From the NCBI RefSeq assembly GCF_003008515.1, contig NZ_CP027668.1, forward strand, positions 682,001-746,000: a stretch of DNA of 64,000 nucleotides, written 5' to 3'. The position numbers and the translations under genes were made by a program. Below, one piece after another: positions 46,537 to 55,740 of this stretch (position 1 is its first letter; every line of letters starts with the position of its first letter). The DNA is from Phreatobacter cathodiphilus. GTDB taxonomy: Bacteria > Pseudomonadota > Alphaproteobacteria > Rhizobiales > Phreatobacteraceae. Below the pieces are notes generated by a model. The model made no database searches, was not told the DNA's origin, and saw only the letters and a list, made by a program, of their open reading frames with translations.

Positions 46537-47508
46537 TCATGGGGTTGGAGGCTGCCAGAGTGCCAGCAGGCCGTCAAGCGAGGAGCGCTCGATCTGCGTC
46601 GCCAGCGCCGAGCTGCGAATGCGCTCGGCCCAGTCGGCGAGGCCCGCGGCCTCCGCCAGGCTGCCCGAGATGCTGCGCAGCCAGGAGAGGTTGGTGTCGC
46701 TCGCCGGGCGATGGAGTTGCACCCGCATGGTCGCCGGAACGCCCTTCGTGGCGAGCCAGGCGCGCGCCTCCGGCTCGCCGCCGATCTGGTCGGTCAGGCG
46801 CAGGTCGAGGGCCCGGCGGCCGACGAAGACGCGGCCGTCCGCCACGATCCGCAACTGCTCATCGGTCAGGCCGCGGCGCTCCTTCACGATGCGCTGGAAC
46901 CAGTCGTAGCTGTCGGTGATGATCTCCCTGAGGGCGGCGAGCGCCTCCGGGCTCGTCGGCTCGACCCCGCTCGGCATGGCCTTGAGCGGAGAGGAGCGGA
47001 CCGCCTCGACGCGCACGCCGATCGTGTCGAGCAGCCTGACGACGTTGGGAAACTGCGCCACCACGCCGATCGAACCGGCGATCGAGGTCTCGCGCGTGAC
47101 GATATGGTCCGTGCCGATGGCGGCGATGTAGCCGCCGGAGGCGGCCGTGCCCTCCACCACGGCCACCGTCGGCTTGGCGGCGGCGACCGTGCGGATGGCG
47201 GTGTAGAGCGCCTCGGATCCGGCCACCGTGCCGCCGGGGGAATCGATGGTCACGATCACCGCCCGCACGTTGCGGTTGCGGCCGAGCGCCTCGATGGTGC
47301 GGACGAGGTTGGCGTTCTGGGTGATGACGCCCTTCACCTCGACGCGGGCGACGTGCTGCAGCGGCGCGACCCAGCCGAAGCGCTGCGCGCCCGCCAGACC
47401 CGCCACGGCGACGGCGACGATGACGGCGAAGATGCTGAGGGCGCGCCAGAACGTCACCTTGCGGCGCAGGAGGCGGCGGTCCAGCACGGCGTCGGTCTCG
47501 AGCGGCAT
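46537..47508 (-). CDS. sppA: Signal peptide peptidase SppA (short type)
   Basis: This membrane-anchored serine protease degrades cleaved signal peptides. The 323-residue protein has one N-terminal helix (about 22-42) and the S49 peptidase core: [39 protein letters not shown] (catalytic Ser at about 124) and [10 protein letters not shown] (catalytic Lys at about 176). It is single-domain, as in most alphaproteobacteria. It lies 49 bases upstream of ihfB on the same strand. Confidence 0.95.
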   Translation of the reverse strand: MPLETDAVLDRRLLRRKVTFWRALSIFAVIVAVAVAGLAGAQRFGWVAPLQHVARVEVKGVITQNANLVRTIEALGRNRNVRAVIVTIDSPGGTVAGSEALYTAIRTVAAAKPTVAVVEGTAASGGYIAAIGTDHIVTRETSIAGSIGVVAQFPNVVRLLDTIGVRVEAVRSSPLKAMPSGVEPTSPEALAALREIITDSYDWFQRIVKERRGLTDEQLRIVADGRVFVGRRALDLRLTDQIGGEPEARAWLATKGVPATMRVQLHRPASDTNLSWLRSISGSLAEAAGLADWAERIRSSALATQIERSSLDGLLALWQPPTP

Positions 47509-47653
47509 GTCGCGAGGCTCCCTGTGGCAACCGGTCAGCCCTGTGGGCGAGGTTCAGGTAGCCTCGCCCATGCCGGAGCGCAAGCGAGAGATGGCCGGAG
47601 AGGAGTGAGCGGAGGGGCGGACGCCGCGGCGATACCGCCGCGGACGCGTCGGT

Positions 47654-47983
47654 TCAGCGGGCGCGGGAGCGCTCACGGGCCCGGTTTCCCGGTCGCTGGC
47701 GGTAGAGCATGAGGGCGCTGACCAGGGCGACACCGACGCCGACTACGATGGCGGTCGGATAGAGCGCGGCCATGGCGACGATGTAGCTCAGCGGCTCGCT
47801 GTCGTAGTCGAAATCGATGGCGGGCCGGCTGCGACCGCCGAAGGCGAAGACGCCGTCGAGCCAGGCGGTGCGGAGCTGCACGAAGCTGTATAGGGCAAGA
47901 ACAACGCCGCCGCCGACGCCGAAAAGCGCCGTGAGGAGAGTCGCAAGAGGTCCGAGACGACGGGTTTCGTCAGGCCGGTTCAT
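47654..47983 (-). CDS. Small two-helix membrane protein of unknown function (109 aa)
   Basis: Two hydrophobic helices (about 13-34 and 67-92) flank a polar loop (GGRSRPAIDFDYDSEPLS), and the C terminus is Arg-rich (YRQRPGNRARERSRAR). No family recognised. It is on the same strand as pyrF upstream and sppA downstream, with gaps of 81 and 145 bases holding no visible gene. Confidence 0.65.
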   Translation of the reverse strand: MNRPDETRRLGPLATLLTALFGVGGGVVLALYSFVQLRTAWLDGVFAFGGRSRPAIDFDYDSEPLSYIVAMAALYPTAIVVGVGVALVSALMLYRQRPGNRARERSRAR

Positions 47984-48064
47984 TCGACATCGCCTTTCAT
48001 CTGGGCTCCCGCGAACGGGTACGGGAGGCTCGGTTGAACGCGCACTGCCACGGTATATGTGACG

Positions 48065-48796
48065 CTAAACGTTAACACGCAATGACCGAAGTGCCCCATC
48101 GATGGCATTCACGATTTCGCGTGCGGCGGCGGCCGGATCGGCAGCTGCCGTGATCGGCCGTCCGATCACCAGCCTATCCGCACCGCCGCGGATCGCAGCC
48201 TCGGGGGTGACGACCCGCTTCTGGTCGCCGCCGTCGGCCCCGGCAGGGCGGATTCCCGGCGTCACCAGCTCCACCTTCGGCGGGATGCCGATGGCCCTGA
48301 GGTTGGCGGTCTCCTGGGCCGAACAGACGATGCCGTCGATGCCGATCGCCGCGGCCTGCTGCGCCTTGGCGGGCACGAGGGTCGCCACCGTGCCGGCATA
48401 GCCCGCCTCGGCGCAGTCGATGTCGTTCCACGAGGTCAGGATGGTCACCGCCAGGATCTTCAGGGCCGATCCGCCGCGCCCCTGCACAGCCGCGCGCATG
48501 GTCTGCGGATAGGCGTGGACGGTGAGATAGTGCGCGCCCGTGCGCGCGATGGCCTCCACGCCCTCGCGCACCGTGTTGTCGATGTCGTGCAGCTTGAGGT
48601 CGAAGAAGATCGTCTTGCCGGACGCGGCGAGTTCGCGCCCGAAGCCGATGCCGTCCGAATAGCCCAGCCTGTAGCCGATCTTGTAGTGCGTCACCGTGTC
48701 GCCGAGCACCGAGACCAGCCGCTCGGCCTCGCCGAGGCTCGGCAGGTCGAGCGCGACGAACAGCTTGTCGCGGGGATCGGTGGCGGGGGCGGACAT
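48065..48796 (-). CDS. pyrF: Orotidine 5'-phosphate decarboxylase
   Basis: PyrF decarboxylates OMP to UMP, the last pyrimidine step. The 243-residue TIM barrel has [18 protein letters not shown], the catalytic [13 protein letters not shown] (D-x-K-x-x-D), and [10 protein letters not shown] with [12 protein letters not shown] at the phosphate site. The start overlaps the stop of the FMN-reductase gene by one base, so the two are coupled. Confidence 0.97.
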   Translation of the reverse strand: MSAPATDPRDKLFVALDLPSLGEAERLVSVLGDTVTHYKIGYRLGYSDGIGFGRELAASGKTIFFDLKLHDIDNTVREGVEAIARTGAHYLTVHAYPQTMRAAVQGRGGSALKILAVTILTSWNDIDCAEAGYAGTVATLVPAKAQQAAAIGIDGIVCSAQETANLRAIGIPPKVELVTPGIRPAGADGGDQKRVVTPEAAIRGGADRLVIGRPITAAADPAAAAREIVNAIDGALRSLRVNV

Positions 48797-49371
48797 CAGG
48801 CGAGGCTCCGGGCTTTGGCGACGAGGGATTCGCAGCAGGCCTTCAGCATGCCGCGGGTGCGTTCGTCCTTCAGGGTGCCGTCCTCGTCGAAGGCCTGATG
48901 GGCGCTCGCGACGGCGCAGCTCTCCGGAATGACGAGGGCGCCGCAGCCGATCTCCAGCACCTGCCGCGTCGCCATCTGTGAGCGGAAGCCGCCATAGCCG
49001 CCGGGCGAAGCCGAGCCGAGGGCGAAGACGCGGCCCCGGTAGGCGGCGAGCGGCGTCTCGCCCGCCTCCTTGACCCGGCTCACCCAGTCGATGGCGTTCT
49101 TGAGCAGCGGCGTGACGCCGGCATTGTATTCCGGCCCGGCGATGAAGATGCCCTGGTGGGCGCAGAACTGCCGCTTCAGCTTCAGCGCCGGTTCGGGAAT
49201 GCCTTCGGAGGCTTCGAGGTCGCCGTCATAGAGCGGCAAGGGATAATCGGCGAGGGAGATCAGCGACACGTCGGCATCGAGCCGGCCGAGTTCGGAGGCC
49301 GCCGCCGCGGCGAGGCGGGTGTTGAAGGACCCCGACCGGATCGAGCCCGAGAAGACGAGGATGCGGACCAT
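48796..49371 (-). CDS. NADPH-dependent FMN reductase family protein
   Basis: The 191-residue flavodoxin-fold protein begins [20 protein letters not shown] (phosphate-binding loop for FMN) and contains [20 protein letters not shown], typical of the SsuE/ChrR-like quinone or chromate reductases. [14 protein letters not shown] follows. It is probably an NAD(P)H:quinone/FMN oxidoreductase. It is coupled to pyrF by a one-base overlap. Confidence 0.93.
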   Translation of the reverse strand: MVRILVFSGSIRSGSFNTRLAAAAASELGRLDADVSLISLADYPLPLYDGDLEASEGIPEPALKLKRQFCAHQGIFIAGPEYNAGVTPLLKNAIDWVSRVKEAGETPLAAYRGRVFALGSASPGGYGGFRSQMATRQVLEIGCGALVIPESCAVASAHQAFDEDGTLKDERTRGMLKACCESLVAKARSLA

Positions 49372-49405
49372 GGCGAGCCTCCCGATTGGGTCGCCACGGC
49401 TTCTA

Positions 49406-49423
49406 GCCGCCGCTGTCGGCGGC
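49406..49423 (-). terminator. Hairpin after the UPF0104-type gene
   Basis: GCCGCCG (49406-49412) pairs with CGGCGGC (49417-49423) around CTGT, 9 bases past the stop of the upstream membrane-protein gene. It is a modest terminator candidate separating it from the FMN-reductase/pyrF pair. Confidence 0.4.
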
Positions 49424-49431
49424 GTAAACGG

Positions 49432-50556
49432 CTATTCCGCCGGTCGCGGCTTCACCGCCTTGGCTGCCTCCTGGCTCGCCTCCGCTTGGCGGATCACGGC
49501 CATGCTCTCCTTCAGGTGGTCGAGCGACGTATGGCCGCTCGCCAGCTCCCGGATGGCGATGATCAGCAGCGCCAGGACGAAGGGGACGATGAAATAATAG
49601 AGGCGGAACAGGATGAAGGCGGCGACCACCGCCTCAGCCGTGAAGCCGAGCGGCGGCAGGGCGACCAGCAGCGTCGCCTCGAAGGCGCCGGCCGCTCCCG
49701 GCGCGTGGGTGGCGAATCCCAGCAGCATGGCCGAGCAGAAGATCACCGCCACGGCCACGAAGGGCGCCGGCGGGGCGTTGGGCATGGCCATCAGCAGCAC
49801 GTAGAGGATCATCGCGGTGCAGGAGAGATCGACGATGCCGATGATCATCTGCAGACCGGTCAGCTTGGCGCTCGGCAGCTTGACGACCCAGGCGCCCGAG
49901 CCGAACTGGCGCGGAACCGAGACGAAGATCAGCCAGCCGAGGAGGGCGGCGAGCACCACCACGCCGACGATGCGCACCGTGCCGCCGCCGATGCCGAAGG
50001 GCTGGACGACGGGCGTCACCACCCAGGGCTCCAGCACGAAGCCGAGGCCGAGCACCGTGGCGTTTCCGAGCCAGAACGTCAGGCCGGCGATGAAGCAGAT
50101 CTTCACCACCTGCGGCCCGGTGATCTTGTAGCGGGAATAGACGAGATAGCGCACCACGGCGGCCGTGAAGACGGTCGCGCCGAGATTGTGGGCGATGGAA
50201 TAGCTGGTGAACGAGCCGACGGCGCAGGCGGGATAGGGGATGTCTTCGCGGCCGATCGTCCGCGTGGCGAAATAGTCGTAGACGGTCAGCGTCGCATAGG
50301 CGGCGGCGGCGAAGAAGCCGGCGAGAAGAAGCGTCGCGGGGCCGATCTGGCCGATCGCCTCCCACACCTTCGCCCAGTCGATGACGCGGAGCTTGGTGAA
50401 GAGCACGTATCCGGCCGTGGCCAGCATGGCGAGGGCGACCACGAGCAGGATCTTCTTGAAGCCGATCCGGTCGCGCAGAAATTCAACGATGTTCTTGATC
50501 AAGAGCGCTCTCGCCACGCGTTCCGGCGCGAAGTCTCCGCGCCCATCATCAGCCAC
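49432..50556 (-). CDS. UPF0104/YbhN-type polytopic membrane protein
   Basis: The 374-residue membrane protein of the lysylphosphatidylglycerol-synthase-TM/YbhN family has about eight helices. Conserved pieces are YDYFATRTIGREDIPYPACA, GSFTSYSIAHNLGATVFTAA, VRYLVYSRYKITGPQVVKIC and GFATHAPGAAGAFEATLLVA. The catalytic C-terminal domain of MprF proteins is absent. The frame opens at a GTG (50556); a TTG before LIKNIVEFLRDRIGFKK is an alternative start. A lipid-translocation role is plausible but unproven. Confidence 0.87.
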   Translation of the reverse strand: MADDGRGDFAPERVARALLIKNIVEFLRDRIGFKKILLVVALAMLATAGYVLFTKLRVIDWAKVWEAIGQIGPATLLLAGFFAAAAYATLTVYDYFATRTIGREDIPYPACAVGSFTSYSIAHNLGATVFTAAVVRYLVYSRYKITGPQVVKICFIAGLTFWLGNATVLGLGFVLEPWVVTPVVQPFGIGGGTVRIVGVVVLAALLGWLIFVSVPRQFGSGAWVVKLPSAKLTGLQMIIGIVDLSCTAMILYVLLMAMPNAPPAPFVAVAVIFCSAMLLGFATHAPGAAGAFEATLLVALPPLGFTAEAVVAAFILFRLYYFIVPFVLALLIIAIRELASGHTSLDHLKESMAVIRQAEASQEAAKAVKPRPAE

Positions 50557-50682
50557 CTAGCAGAGGCCGTGTATCCGGCATATGTCGCCGCACATCGGGA
50601 GAAACCCTTAAGGGCCTTCTCGGGCGCGCCGCCAGCCTTTCGATGTAGTGCCGGGCCGCCCGATGTCCAGCGACAGATTGTC

Positions 50683-51321
50683 CTACTGCAGGAACGGATT
50701 GGTCTTCCGCTCCCGCTCCAGCGTCGTCGCCGGTCCGTGGCCGGGCAGCACGGTGAAGTCGTCGCCGAGCGGCAGGATTTTCTCCTTGATGCCGCGGATC
50801 AGCAGGTCGTGGTCGCCGCCGGGAAGGTCGGTGCGCCCCACCGAACCCTGGAAGACGGTGTCGCCCACCAGCGCGAATTCCGACGGCGCATGGACGAAGA
50901 CCACGTGGCCCGGCGCGTGGCCGGGCACGTGCAGAACGTCGAAGGTGAGGCCGCCGACCGTCACGGTGTCGCCTTGCCTCAGCCAGCGCGTCGGCGTCAC
51001 CGGCCGCACGCCGGGCAGGCCGAAGCGCTGCGCCTGGGCGGTGAGATTGGCGAGCAGCGGCGCGTCGTCCTCGTGCGAGCCCTCGATCGGGATCGACAGC
51101 AGCTCGGCGAGTTCGGCGGCGCCGCCGGCATGGTCGATATGGCCGTGGGTCAGCAGGATCTTCTCCGGCGTCACCTTGAGGTCGGCAATGGCGCCCTGGA
51201 TCCGCGGCAGGTCCCCGCCGGGATCGACGATCGCCGCCTTCATCGTGTCGGCGTCCCAGACGATCGAACAGTTCTGCTCGAACGGCGTCACCGGAACGAT
51301 CGCAACCTTCAATGTCGCCAT
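50683..51321 (-). CDS. Metallo-beta-lactamase-fold hydrolase (glyoxalase II-like)
   Basis: This small MBL-fold hydrolase of the YcbL/GloB-like group is 212 residues from the ATG at 51321 (AGGAG 7 bases upstream). It has the metal motif LLTHGHIDHAGG (H59, H61, D63, H64), VLHVPGHAPGHVVFVHAP, GDTVFQGSVGRTDLPGGDHD and VLPGHGPATTLERERKTNPF. Probably a thioester hydrolase; substrate unknown. Monocistronic. Confidence 0.93.
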   Translation of the reverse strand: MATLKVAIVPVTPFEQNCSIVWDADTMKAAIVDPGGDLPRIQGAIADLKVTPEKILLTHGHIDHAGGAAELAELLSIPIEGSHEDDAPLLANLTAQAQRFGLPGVRPVTPTRWLRQGDTVTVGGLTFDVLHVPGHAPGHVVFVHAPSEFALVGDTVFQGSVGRTDLPGGDHDLLIRGIKEKILPLGDDFTVLPGHGPATTLERERKTNPFLQ

Positions 51322-51577
51322 GGGCATCTCCTGTCCAGTTCCACCGATTAACGGCGGCGGGCCGGGGCCGCAACCTGTTCCGGCAGGCTGACAGGTTCTG
51401 AAATACAAGTTTATTGCGCCGCAGCAATTCGGTGTCTATAAGCGCCCTGCCAACGCTCATCCCACGGTTATGCACGCTTCGCCGTCACGTGTTGACGCAT
51501 TCGGTGCGGGATGAGGTTCCGATAGTCGTTGCCTGTATCATCAGGGCGGCTGATCTTACTTAGGACAACAAAAAACC

Positions 51578-52162
51578 ATGATTGATACACGCGCGAAAGC
51601 GTATCGCATCCCCGTTTGCCATGCAGCCGTTGCTGGCGTGATGTCGCTGATGCTTACATCTCCCGTTCTGGCCAGCGACGGCGACCGCGCGAATGCGAGC
51701 TGGGCGACGCTCTACGCGAGCGGCCAGGCGTCCGCCCCGGCCGCGGGCCGTGCCGAAGCTCCGGCCGCCGCGCCGTCGGCCTCTTCCGCAGCCACGGAGA
51801 TGACGTCGATCCGCCGCCGCATCACAGAGGTCGCCGCCCGTCACGGCGTGCCGGCGGGCCTCGCCCTTGCCGTCGCGCGGGTGGAGAGCAACATGCGCTG
51901 CCAGGCGCGTGGCCGGGCAGGCGAGCTCGGTCCGCTGCAGATCAAGCCGGCCACCGCACGTGGCCTCGGCTACACCGGCCCGGCTTCGGCGCTCAACTCC
52001 TGCGGCGCCGGCCTCGAATGGGGCATGCGGCACCTGGCGGTCGCCTACAAGCGCTGCGGCTCGGCGGCGGGCGCCGCCGCCCTGCACAACCGGGGCCTCG
52101 CCTCCGCCTGCTCCCGCACGGCCTATTCCCACCGCGTCACGCGGCTGATGGCCAGCCTCTGA
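51578..52162 (+). CDS. Lytic transglycosylase domain protein
   Basis: The 194-residue exported protein has a signal peptide (cleavage near PVLA, about 32) and an Ala/Pro-rich linker. A soluble lytic transglycosylase (goose-lysozyme-like) domain follows: HGVPAGLALAVARVESNM with the catalytic Glu at about 103, AGELGPLQIKPATARGLGY and ALHNRGLASACSRTAYSHRV. It would cleave peptidoglycan glycan strands. The upstream 256-base gap holds an A/T-rich patch and a plausible TTGCGC-N16-TATAAG promoter near 51415-51442. Confidence 0.9.
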   Translation: MIDTRAKAYRIPVCHAAVAGVMSLMLTSPVLASDGDRANASWATLYASGQASAPAAGRAEAPAAAPSASSAATEMTSIRRRITEVAARHGVPAGLALAVARVESNMRCQARGRAGELGPLQIKPATARGLGYTGPASALNSCGAGLEWGMRHLAVAYKRCGSAAGAAALHNRGLASACSRTAYSHRVTRLMASL

Positions 52163-52193
52163 CGCCTCGTCCCTCGTCCCCTGCGCAAACGAA

Positions 52194-52220
52194 AACGGCC
52201 GCCCGGATCGGGCGGCCGTT
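52194..52220. terminator. Strong bidirectional terminator between transglycosylase and rpsA
   Basis: AACGGCCGCCCG (52194-52205) pairs perfectly with CGGGCGGCCGTT (52209-52220) around a GAT loop, with an A-run on the left (GAAAAC) that becomes a T-run for rpsA transcripts. The 12-bp stem between convergent genes is the clearest intrinsic terminator in the window. Confidence 0.85.
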
Positions 52221-52268
52221 CTCATGTCGGGGCCTTGAGGCCGGCGGGTGTCCCCGCCGGCGCCGGGC

Positions 52269-53975
52269 TCACTTCTTGTCGCCGGTGCGCGCCTTGAGGG
52301 CGGCGCCCAGAATGTCGCCGAGCGAAGCACCCGAGTCGGCCGAGCCGAACTGGGCCATGGCTTCCTTCTCCTCGGCCACTTCCAGCGCCTTGATCGACAC
52401 CTGGACCTTGCGGGCCTTGCGGTCGAACATGGTGACGCGGGCGTCGAGCTTCTCGCCGGGGGCGAAACGCTCCGGACGCTGGTCGGCACGGTCGCGGGCC
52501 AGCTCGTTGCGCTTCACGAAGGCGGTCAGGTCGGTGCCGACGAGCTTCACGTCGATGCCGCCTTCCTTCACCTCGACGACCTCGCAGGTGACGATCTGAC
52601 CTTTGCGGATCTCACCGGCGTCGGCGAAGGGATCGCCGCCGACCTGTTTCAGGCCAAGCGAGATGCGCTCCTTCTCCACGTCGACGTCGAGGACCTGGGC
52701 GCGGACGATGTCGCCCTTCTTGAACTCCTCGATCACCTGCTCGCCCGGACGGTTCCAGTCGAGGTCGGACAGGTGGACCATGCCGTCCACGTCGCCCTCG
52801 AGGCCCAGGAACAGACCGAACTCGGTCTTGTTCTTGACCTCGCCCTCGACGACGGCGCCGATCGGGTACTTCTCGATGAAGGCTTCCCACGGATTCTGCA
52901 GGGTCTGCTTGAGACCGAGCGAGATGCGCCGCTTGGACGAGTCGACCTCGAGCACCGAAACCTCGACCTCCTGGGAGGTGGAGACGATCTTGCCCGGATG
53001 GACGTTCTTCTTGGTCCAGCTCATCTCGGAGACGTGGATGAGGCCCTCGATGCCCGGCTCCAGCTCCACGAAGGCGCCGTAGTCGGTGATGTTGGTGACG
53101 CGGCCCTTGAACTTGGCGTTGATCGGGTACTTGGCCTCGATGCCCTGCCACGGATCGTCCAGGAGCTGCTTCATGCCCAGCGAGATGCGGTGCGTCTCGT
53201 GGTTGATCTTGACGATCTTGACCTTCACGGTCTGGCCGATCGTCAGCACCTCGGACGGGTGGTTGACGCGGCGCCAGGCGATGTCGGTGACGTGCAGCAG
53301 GCCGTCGATGCCGCCGAGATCCACGAAGGCGCCGTAGTCGGTGATGTTCTTCACCACGCCGTCGATGACCTGACCCTCTTCGAGGTTCTGGACGAGCTCG
53401 TGACGCTGTTCGGCGCGGGTCTCCTCGAGAACCGTGCGGCGCGACACCACGATGTTGCCGCGGCGACGGTCCATCTTCAGGATCTGGAACGGCTGCGGCG
53501 AGTTCATCAGCGGGCCGACGTCGCGGATCGGACGGATGTCGACCTGGCTGCGCGGCAGGAAGGCCACGGCGCCGTCGAGATCGACGGTGTAGCCACCCTT
53601 GACGGTGTTGAAGATCGTGCCGGTGACCTTCTCGTTGGCGTTGAACGCCTTCTCGAGTTTGACCCAGCTTTCCTCGCGGCGCGCCTTGTCGCGCGAGATG
53701 ACCGCCTCGCCCAGCGCGTTCTCGACGCGCTCGAGATAGACCTCGACCTCGTCGCCGATCTTGATCTCGCCTTCACGGCCGGGGCCGGTGAATTCCTTCA
53801 GGGCCACGCGGCCCTCGGTCTTCAGGCCGACGTCGATGATGGCGAGATCCTTCTCGATCCCGACGACGATGCCCTTGACCACCGAGCCTTCGTTCATCTC
53901 GGTCTTGCCGAAGCTCTCGGCGAGGAGCGCGGCGAAATCGTCGCGGGAGGGGTTCATGCTGTTGGCGCTTGCCAT
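52269..53975 (-). CDS. rpsA: 30S ribosomal protein S1
   Basis: S1 binds mRNA and helps 30S initiation on structured leaders. The 568 residues from the ATG at 53975 begin MASANSMNPSRDDFAALLAE and contain six S1 (OB-fold) repeats, for example DYGAFVDLGGIDGLLHVTDI and DYGAFVELEPGIEGLIHVSE. Length fits alphaproteobacterial S1. The frame is open further upstream to 54329 but without similarity. The cmk gene, its usual upstream neighbour, is absent here. Confidence 0.98.
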   Translation of the reverse strand: MASANSMNPSRDDFAALLAESFGKTEMNEGSVVKGIVVGIEKDLAIIDVGLKTEGRVALKEFTGPGREGEIKIGDEVEVYLERVENALGEAVISRDKARREESWVKLEKAFNANEKVTGTIFNTVKGGYTVDLDGAVAFLPRSQVDIRPIRDVGPLMNSPQPFQILKMDRRRGNIVVSRRTVLEETRAEQRHELVQNLEEGQVIDGVVKNITDYGAFVDLGGIDGLLHVTDIAWRRVNHPSEVLTIGQTVKVKIVKINHETHRISLGMKQLLDDPWQGIEAKYPINAKFKGRVTNITDYGAFVELEPGIEGLIHVSEMSWTKKNVHPGKIVSTSQEVEVSVLEVDSSKRRISLGLKQTLQNPWEAFIEKYPIGAVVEGEVKNKTEFGLFLGLEGDVDGMVHLSDLDWNRPGEQVIEEFKKGDIVRAQVLDVDVEKERISLGLKQVGGDPFADAGEIRKGQIVTCEVVEVKEGGIDVKLVGTDLTAFVKRNELARDRADQRPERFAPGEKLDARVTMFDRKARKVQVSIKALEVAEEKEAMAQFGSADSGASLGDILGAALKARTGDKK

Positions 53976-54342
53976 ACGTTGATCGTCCTTGAGGGCCCGT
54001 TGATGCGCCGGGGGTGGAAGTGGCCGCCGGCTCCGCATGGGCCGGACGAGGGGCTGAAATCGCGTCCGGACGCGGCCGAAGACGGCTCGCGGGCGCAACC
54101 CAGGCGGAAGGCGGCTTGGATGTCCTATTGGGCGGATCGCGACGGAGCCGGCAGCGGACCCCGTCCTGAGGCGGCGGCCCGTCGGGGGCCACGGCGAGGA
54201 CGCGAGGCGGGCGAGGGCGCCTGACGCCCGGCCCGGGCGGAGGTCATCCGCCACGCGATGCCGGCAGCTCCGACCGGAAGCCGATCTGCCGAATGTGGGG
54301 GCAATACAGGAAACGGCACCGCGCGACAAGCGCCGCGGCGTC
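53976..54342. other. 367-base gap upstream of rpsA
   Basis: No convincing gene is seen on either strand; long frames here are extensions of the rpsA frame or its antisense. It should contain the rpsA promoter and leader. S1 leaders are often autoregulated in proteobacteria, but I see no structure I can name. Confidence 0.5.
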
Positions 54343-54651
54343 TCAGCTCCGCTTGCGGTCGAAGGTGAAGCGGTGCGAGCGCTTCAGCTCCAGCACAAGG
54401 GCGACGAACTGCTGCGCCGACAGGATCTCCTCCTTCCCCGAGGGATAGGAGACGAAGAATCGCGACTTGTCCGGATACATCAGCACGCGCGCTTCGAGCC
54501 TGGGCTCGGCGCCGGTTCCCGGCTCTGGGAGGGCGATGACGTCGCCCCACCGCACCCTGCGCTGTTCGGGGGGAGCTGCGACCAGATCCAGTCCCAGCTC
54601 GGGATCCAGATGATCGGGCGCCGGCAGGTCGGAGGGCGGTGGGCGGGTCAT
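54343..54651 (-). CDS. Hypothetical protein (102 aa)
   Basis: The first half is Pro/acidic-rich (MTRPPPSDLPAPDHLDPELG). The second half looks folded: RLEARVLMYPDKSRFFVSYP, then SGKEEILSAQQFVALVLELKRSHRF. No signal peptide or named domain. It lies downstream of zapA on the same strand after a 127-base gap. Coding is supported by the well-structured C-terminal half; function unknown. Confidence 0.6.
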   Translation of the reverse strand: MTRPPPSDLPAPDHLDPELGLDLVAAPPEQRRVRWGDVIALPEPGTGAEPRLEARVLMYPDKSRFFVSYPSGKEEILSAQQFVALVLELKRSHRFTFDRKRS

Positions 54652-54778
54652 GGCCTTGGCCGGATGAAGATGGAGACAGCGACCGGTTTAGACACCCGGC
54701 CGGGCCGGCGCAACATGCCGGGCCCCGTGGACCCCCTCGCCAGCGCGCTCCGAAGCCGCCGAATCGACCGGCGCGGTA

Positions 54779-55153
54779 TTAGGAAACCGGCTTGGTCAGC
54801 CCCGTGAGCTGCGAGGTCAGCCGCTCGATCGAGGACGCGGCGTCGTCCAGCGTGTGGGCCAGCAGCGCCTCGCGCTGGTCGGCGCGCTCGACGATGACGG
54901 CGCGCGCCTCGCGCAGGGCGGCGAGCTCCGTCTCCGCCGCCTTCAGCCGGCGGCGCGTGTCGGCCAATTCGTCGGCCACCATGATCGCCGCCATCACGGT
55001 GAGGCGGGTGTCACCGATCTCGCCGAAGGCCCCCTTCAACTGATCGACCTTGCCGTTCACCTCCGCCGCCAGCCTGAGGAGATGGTCCTCCTGGCCGTCG
55101 TCGCAGGCCATGCGGAAAGACCGGCCGTTGATCGTCACCGAGACATGCGCCAT
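54779..55153 (-). CDS. zapA: Cell division protein ZapA
   Basis: ZapA is a Z-ring-associated protein that crosslinks FtsZ filaments. The 124 residues from the ATG at 55153 show the ZapA N-terminal domain (VSVTINGRSFRMACDDGQED, HLLRLAAEVNGKVDQLKGAF) and a C-terminal coiled coil (RRRLKAAETELAALREARAV). It follows the DUF4164 gene by 8 bases, a common alphaproteobacterial pair. Confidence 0.94.
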   Translation of the reverse strand: MAHVSVTINGRSFRMACDDGQEDHLLRLAAEVNGKVDQLKGAFGEIGDTRLTVMAAIMVADELADTRRRLKAAETELAALREARAVIVERADQREALLAHTLDDAASSIERLTSQLTGLTKPVS

Positions 55154-55161
55154 GGCGGACC

Positions 55162-55452
55162 CTAGCTCTCGTAGCGGGCGAGAACGCCGCGGATGGCGTC
55201 CATGGTCAGGTCGAGCCGGCGCGCCACCTCGCGATTGACCGATTCCAGCCCGGCGACGCGGTCGGCCGAGCGGTCGAGGTCCTCCGCCAGGCGCGAACGA
55301 TCGGCCTGCAGCGCCTCCACCTGCTTGTGGACGACGGCGTGCTGGCGGTCGTTCTCCAGCTTGCGGGCGACCGCGGTCTCCAGCGCGGCGAGCGCCGTCT
55401 TCAAACGGGAGGCCGCCGTTTCGAGGCGTGATGGGCCTGTCGTGGGTCCCAA
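55162..55452 (-). CDS. DUF4164 coiled-coil protein upstream of zapA
   Basis: The 96-residue, almost entirely coiled-coil protein includes LKTALAALETAVARKLENDR, VEALQADRSRLAEDLDRSAD and ESVNREVARRLDLTMDAIRG. The size, heptad pattern and position beside zapA match DUF4164. The start is a TTG at 55452 with AGGA 6 bases upstream. A role with ZapA in division is inferred from linkage only. Confidence 0.85.
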   Translation of the reverse strand: MGPTTGPSRLETAASRLKTALAALETAVARKLENDRQHAVVHKQVEALQADRSRLAEDLDRSADRVAGLESVNREVARRLDLTMDAIRGVLARYES

Positions 55453-55740
55453 GCTTGGTCCTGCTTCGTCTGAGAGGGCCTGCCCCTCGCGCCCTGCGGC
55501 GCCGGCGAGCCGGCAGGGAACCTACGCGAGCCGGTCGAACAGCGTCAACGCCGCCGTGACCCTCCCGCTTCGCCCCGCCCGAGGGCGCTTCGGCAGGCCG
55601 AACCTGCCGATGGGGCCATTGACTCGGGGGCCGTCGCTGGTAGGACACCGGCCCGACGGCCCGGTGCCACGACTCCGGGCGAGTTTCCATCGCATGCGCG
55701 CCGTTTTCCGCCGAGGCGGCGCCGCAAGGAGCCGCTCCTG

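Noticed and set aside
53976-54329. 118-residue N-terminal extension of ribosomal protein S1
   Set aside because: No S1 similarity; Arg/Pro-rich low complexity. The ATG at 53975 gives the normal N terminus.
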